This document shows positions 6,615 to 8,818 of a stretch of DNA of 8,818 nucleotides, piece after piece. The DNA is from CAVZLD01 sp964522605. GTDB taxonomy: Bacteria > Planctomycetota > Planctomycetia > Pirellulales > Pirellulaceae. The stretch spans positions 1 through 8,818 of the forward strand of contig CAZFWV010000290.1 in assembly GCA_964522605.1 (NCBI GenBank), read 5' to 3'. A program made the translations under genes and the position numbers. The number at the start of each line of letters is the position of its first letter. Position 1 is the first letter of the stretch. The notes under the pieces were generated by a model. The model saw only the letters and a list, made by a program, of their open reading frames with translations. It had not been told where the DNA came from and did not search any database.

Positions 6615-8315
6615 TCAGTCGGCCTTCGTCACGCGGAGCACTTCATCGATGGTGGTCAGCCCGCGGCAAGCTTTCTCCCAACCGTCCGCACGCAAGGTCC
6701 GCATCCCGGCAGCGATCGCCGCACGCTTCACAACGTTTGACGAAGCACGTTCGGAAGCCAAGTGACGAATCTCGTCGTTCGAAACGAGCAGTTCATAGAT
6801 CCCCACGCGGCCCGAGTAGCCCGTGCCACGGCATTCCCGACAGCCCACCGCGTGGTACAGTTGCTGCCGGCCTCCCCGCAGTTGCTCGTACGGAAAGTCC
6901 GAAGGCAGGTCGTCCGCACGCGGCACATAAGCCTGTCGGCAATGTCGGCACAAGGTACGAACCAGACGCTGCGCCATCACTCCCTCAACCGTGCTGCTCA
7001 CCAGAAACGGTTCGACGCCCATGTCGCACAGACGCATGAATGCGCCGGCCGAATCGTTCGTGTGCAGCGTGCTGAAAACCAAGTGACCCGTCAATGACGC
7101 CTGTGTGGCATTCTCGGCAGTTTCTAAATCGCGAATCTCACCGACCAACACGACATCCGGATCATGCCGCAAGATACTCCGCAAACTGGCGGCGAAGGTG
7201 AGTCCCACTTTCGGGTGAACCTGGATCTGATTGATTCCCTCGAGCTGGTACTCAATCGGATCTTCCGTCGTGATGATCTTCGTGTCTTCACTCTTAATCT
7301 CATTCAATGCGCTGTACAGCGTGGTCGTCTTTCCCGAACCCGTCGGGCCGGTGACGAGAACGATCCCGTGCGGCAATCGAATCAGCTGTTGGAACGCATC
7401 GTACACATCTTGCGGCATGCCGATGTCCTGCAGCGAGAAACGGATCCGCGCCTTGTCCAGCACGCGCATCACGATCCCTTCTCCGTGCAACATCGGAATC
7501 ACCGAAACGCGAATGTCAACCTCGCGTCCCGCGACCCGCAGCTTGATTCGGCCATCCTGAGGAACTCGCTTCTCGGCGATGTTCATCTTGGACATGATCT
7601 TCAGTCGACTGACGATCGCCGCGTGGAACCGGTTGATCTCGGGAGGTGTTGGTTGTCGCTGCAAAACGCCATCGATCCGGTAGCGGATCTTAATGCCGGA
7701 TTCCTGCGATTCGATGTGGATGTCACTTGCGTGCGCAACGACGGCTTCGGATAGAATCTCGTTGACTAAGCGAACGACGGATGCCTGTTGGGCCATCTCC
7801 GCCGCCTCGCTATCGTCAAACTGCACGTCCTCCAACATCTCGATCTGATCGTCACCGGATTGCGCGATCAAATCGTCGATCGTTTCCGCACCAACGCCAA
7901 GGTGCGACTTGATCAACTTCGCTAGATCATCCGGGAGCGCCAGGATCGGTGTCACCCGCTGTCCAATCGCGGCACTGACCGCGTCCAGCGCATGGAGATC
8001 GAACGGGGCGCTGGTCAAGATTAACAACGCATCGTCCGCCTGACCCAGCGGCAAAACGCGATAGCGATGGACAAGCTTCGCGGGAAACTTTGCTAACACC
8101 TCCCGGTCGACTTCGCAACGCGACAGATCCGCGACCTGCAGTCCCAGTGAGCCGGCAATGGCGTGCAACGCCATTTCGGCAGATCCGAGTCCTAACTGGG
8201 CAGCGACGTCATCCAACGTTCCTCCCTGAGTCAGGATCTGGCGAATCTGCCTCAGGTTCGTCGGCGCGACCACCACCGTGCTCGGCACGTGTTGAACAAC
8301 AAGTGTTGCGCTCAT
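6615..8315 (-). CDS. gspE: T2SS assembly ATPase GspE
   Basis: A 566-residue cytoplasmic hexameric ATPase that powers pseudopilus assembly through GspF. The N-terminal region (about 1-150) resembles a T2SSE/MshEN-type domain, including LGLQVADL (57-64). I see no clear RLGxxL motif of the kind tied to c-di-GMP binding. The core has HASDIHIE (195-202), VPQDGRIK (251-258), Walker A GPTGSGKT (323-330), the Asp box TTEDPIEY (349-356), Walker B RHDPDVVLVGEIRD (383-396, with E393) and the His box TGHLVFSTLHTND (409-421). A tetracysteine zinc site is formed by C456, C459, C492 and C495. All key residues are present. It is the first gene of the block and ends 19 bp before gspF. The start has no strong Shine-Dalgarno. 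PilB of type IV pili shares these motifs; linkage to gspG-K decides for GspE. Confidence 0.95.
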   Translation of the reverse strand: MSATLVVQHVPSTVVVAPTNLRQIRQILTQGGTLDDVAAQLGLGSAEMALHAIAGSLGLQVADLSRCEVDREVLAKFPAKLVHRYRVLPLGQADDALLILTSAPFDLHALDAVSAAIGQRVTPILALPDDLAKLIKSHLGVGAETIDDLIAQSGDDQIEMLEDVQFDDSEAAEMAQQASVVRLVNEILSEAVVAHASDIHIESQESGIKIRYRIDGVLQRQPTPPEINRFHAAIVSRLKIMSKMNIAEKRVPQDGRIKLRVAGREVDIRVSVIPMLHGEGIVMRVLDKARIRFSLQDIGMPQDVYDAFQQLIRLPHGIVLVTGPTGSGKTTTLYSALNEIKSEDTKIITTEDPIEYQLEGINQIQVHPKVGLTFAASLRSILRHDPDVVLVGEIRDLETAENATQASLTGHLVFSTLHTNDSAGAFMRLCDMGVEPFLVSSTVEGVMAQRLVRTLCRHCRQAYVPRADDLPSDFPYEQLRGGRQQLYHAVGCRECRGTGYSGRVGIYELLVSNDEIRHLASERASSNVVKRAAIAAGMRTLRADGWEKACRGLTTIDEVLRVTKAD

Positions 8316-8364
8316 GGCTGCGTCTTCGTAAGCTCATCGCCCTGCGGCGATCGAAGGTAGGACA

Positions 8365-8387
8365 GACGATTGGCAATGGCAATCGTC
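8365..8387. repeat. Inverted repeat in gspE leader
   Basis: GACGATTG (8365-8372) and CAATCGTC (8380-8387) form a perfect 8-bp stem with a 7-nt loop, starting 50 nt before the gspE ATG. No T run follows on the minus strand, so it is not a standard intrinsic terminator. It may be an operator or an RNA hairpin. Confidence 0.55.
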
Positions 8388-8389
8388 CG

Positions 8390-8406
8390 TGACAAACAGT
8401 TTGTCA
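8390..8406. promoter_or_regulatory. Perfect 17-bp palindrome, candidate operator
   Basis: TGACAAACAGTTTGTCA is two 8-base half sites around a single central A. This is the symmetry expected of a dimeric repressor site. On the minus strand it overlaps TTGACA (8402-8407), a perfect -35 hexamer. The -10 that should follow at 16-18 bp is poor. Its place 75 bp before gspE fits control of the operon, but the binding protein is unknown. Confidence 0.45.
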
Positions 8407-8435
8407 AACGGCGGGAACCCTCACGGGTCGGGTAG

Positions 8436-8516
8436 GTCAAGGCAGGAGGCTACCGTGCGGTTCTTGCTTCAAAACGTACGGTAGGGTAGTCACCGCATTA
8501 TAGCAAGTCAAGGCAG
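8436..8516. repeat. Imperfect direct repeat GTCAAGGCAG
   Basis: GTCAAGGCAG occurs at 8436-8445 and 8507-8516, 71 bp apart. Each copy is followed after a short variable stretch by GCGGTTC (8456-8462 and 8519-8525 approximately). The right copy overlaps the spacer of the predicted gspE promoter. They could be paired regulator sites or the remains of a duplication. Confidence 0.5.
8450..8484. repeat. Inverted repeat near predicted gspE transcript start
   Basis: CTACCGTGCG (8450-8459) pairs with CGTACGGTAG (8475-8484) at nine of ten positions, the tenth being one mismatch or a wobble pair depending on the strand. The loop is 15 nt. It would lie at the very 5' end of a gspE transcript begun near 8490, where such hairpins often protect mRNA. 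Confidence 0.45.
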
Positions 8517-8527
8517 AAGCGGTTCAA
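8497..8527 (-). promoter_or_regulatory. Predicted promoter of the gsp operon
   Basis: On the minus strand the hexamer TATAAT (8497-8502) is a perfect -10. It is preceded by TGC, giving an extended -10 (TGCTATAAT). A -35-like TTGAAC lies at 8522-8527 with a 19-bp spacer, longer than ideal but tolerable with an extended -10. Transcription would start near 8490. A 16-bp near-palindrome (8534-8549, one mismatch pair) lies just upstream. This is the best sigma70-type candidate upstream of gspE. Confidence 0.5.
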
Positions 8528-8556
8528 GCCCCGCCGCAGCTAGCAGCGGAGAAACG

Positions 8557-8592
8557 ATGAAAAAAGGTTATTTTTCTTGCGCGGTTGGGTGA
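8557..8592 (+). other. Possible 11-codon micro-ORF
   Basis: On the plus strand GGAG (8548-8551) precedes an ATG by 5 nt, and the frame reads MKKGYFSCAVG then TGA. The ribosome site is good but the peptide is very short and no family can be assigned. It points away from gspE toward an unseen neighbour. It may well be chance. Confidence 0.15.
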
Positions 8593-8623
8593 CGCAGTCG
8601 CACGCGATGCAAACACTCGCCCT

Positions 8624-8780
8624 CAGTCTTGAAGTTGAGCATCCCCGGAGAATTTGCTTTCTCGATGTGCAGAAAGCCCGAGAAATCCTAATCCGAAGCG
8701 TCAGTTTTTGAAGCTGCGCATTTCTGCGTCTGTCTACGCAGAAATCACGGGAAATCAAGCACCAAAACCCGAAGCGCCAG
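8624..8780 (+). repeat. Diverged tandem repeat with hairpins, unit about 76-78 bp
   Basis: Copy one begins CAGTCTTGAAGTTGAGCAT (8624-8642) and copy two CAGTTTTTGAAGCTGCGCAT (8702-8721). Both then carry a hairpin: GCTTTCT/AGAAAGC (8656-8677) and a perfect 10-bp stem ATTTCTGCGT/ACGCAGAAAT (8720-8745). GAAATC follows, and each copy ends with CCGAAGCGTCAG (8693-8704) or CCGAAGCGCCAG (8769-8780). The flanks are conserved while the hairpin sequences differ. The head motif also appears in the gspI-gspJ spacer. No protein-coding signal is evident. Confidence 0.6.
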
Positions 8781-8818
8781 CGAAGGGGTCGGGTCGGCAG
8801 CGGAAACAGCCTGCCCAC

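Larger units (their letters stand above)
8316..8490 (-). promoter_or_regulatory. Putative structured 5' leader of gspE
   Basis: If transcription starts about 7 nt after the -10 at 8497-8502, the gspE mRNA has a leader of about 175 nt. It contains a hairpin (8450-8484), a perfect 17-bp palindrome (8390-8406) and a second hairpin (8365-8387). No known riboswitch core was recognised. The leader and its length depend on the predicted promoter. Confidence 0.35.
8316..8818. other. Gene-free region upstream of gspE
   Basis: I see no convincing gene here. A minus-strand frame of 92 codons entering from the right edge (8540-8818) reads through the tandem repeat. It is Arg/Ser/Cys-rich with no family signature, so I treat it as chance. 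The region holds the predicted operon promoter, leader structures and the repeat units listed separately. A divergent gene may start beyond the right edge. Confidence 0.65.

Noticed and set aside
8402..8407. Second gspE promoter based on TTGACA
   Set aside because: The -35 hexamer is perfect but every hexamer at 15-18 bp spacing matches the -10 consensus poorly; the palindrome explains the sequence.
8507..8549. tRNA-like T-arm (GGTTCAAGCC) on the plus strand
   Set aside because: The 5-bp T stem does not pair beyond two bases, and no anticodon or acceptor arms can be built around it.
8540..8818. 92-codon minus-strand frame at the right edge
   Set aside because: It is read through a tandem repeat with hairpins, is Arg/Ser/Cys-rich, and shows no domain, ribosome site or partner gene.

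Overview
The window holds a seven-gene block of a type II secretion system (T2SS, pseudopilus-forming secretion machine). All genes are on the minus strand, transcribed right to left in the order gspE-gspF-gspG-gspH-gspI-gspJ-gspK. No tools were run, so family calls rest on visible motifs, gene order and length. Four things suggest a member of the Planctomycetota, probably of the Pirellula/Rhodopirellula type, but no marker gene proves it: high GC, unusually long minor pseudopilins with acidic Pro/Asp/Leu-rich insertions, only patchy Shine-Dalgarno use, and scattered palindromic repeats of a kind I recall from such genomes.

Layout from right to left. Positions 8316-8818 contain no convincing gene. 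They hold a diverged tandem repeat with hairpins (about 8624-8780), a good extended -10 promoter reading toward gspE (8497-8527), and a leader of about 175 nt with a hairpin, a perfect 17-bp palindrome and a second hairpin. Next come gspE (ATPase, 6615-8315), gspF (inner-membrane platform, 5369-6595), gspG (major pseudopilin, 4843-5340), gspH (minor pseudopilin, 4038-4895) and gspI (minor pseudopilin, 3592-4041). A 265-bp spacer (3327-3591) then carries a MITE-like double inverted repeat. It is followed by gspJ (2016-3326) and gspK (307-2019). The left end (1-304) is a repeat block flanked by 9-bp inverted repeats. It contains 54-bp tandem units and a 100-N assembly gap, and it ends 2 bp from the gspK stop codon.

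How the genes work together: GspE hydrolyses ATP in the cytoplasm and acts through GspF in the inner membrane to drive assembly of GspG subunits into a periplasmic pseudopilus. GspH, GspI, GspJ and GspK form or cap its tip. The genes are packed as one operon, with ATGA overlaps at H/I and J/K and a 53-nt overlap at G/H, except at the I/J junction where the repeat sits. Other T2SS parts (secretin GspD, GspC, GspL, GspM, prepilin peptidase GspO) are not in the window and may lie left of the gap or elsewhere.

I found no clearly new system. The parts most worth a second look are the I/J insertion, the left tandem array, the repeat family shared by the I/J spacer and the gspE upstream region, the structured gspE leader, and the expanded minor pseudopilins with a shared LQPLEP-type motif.
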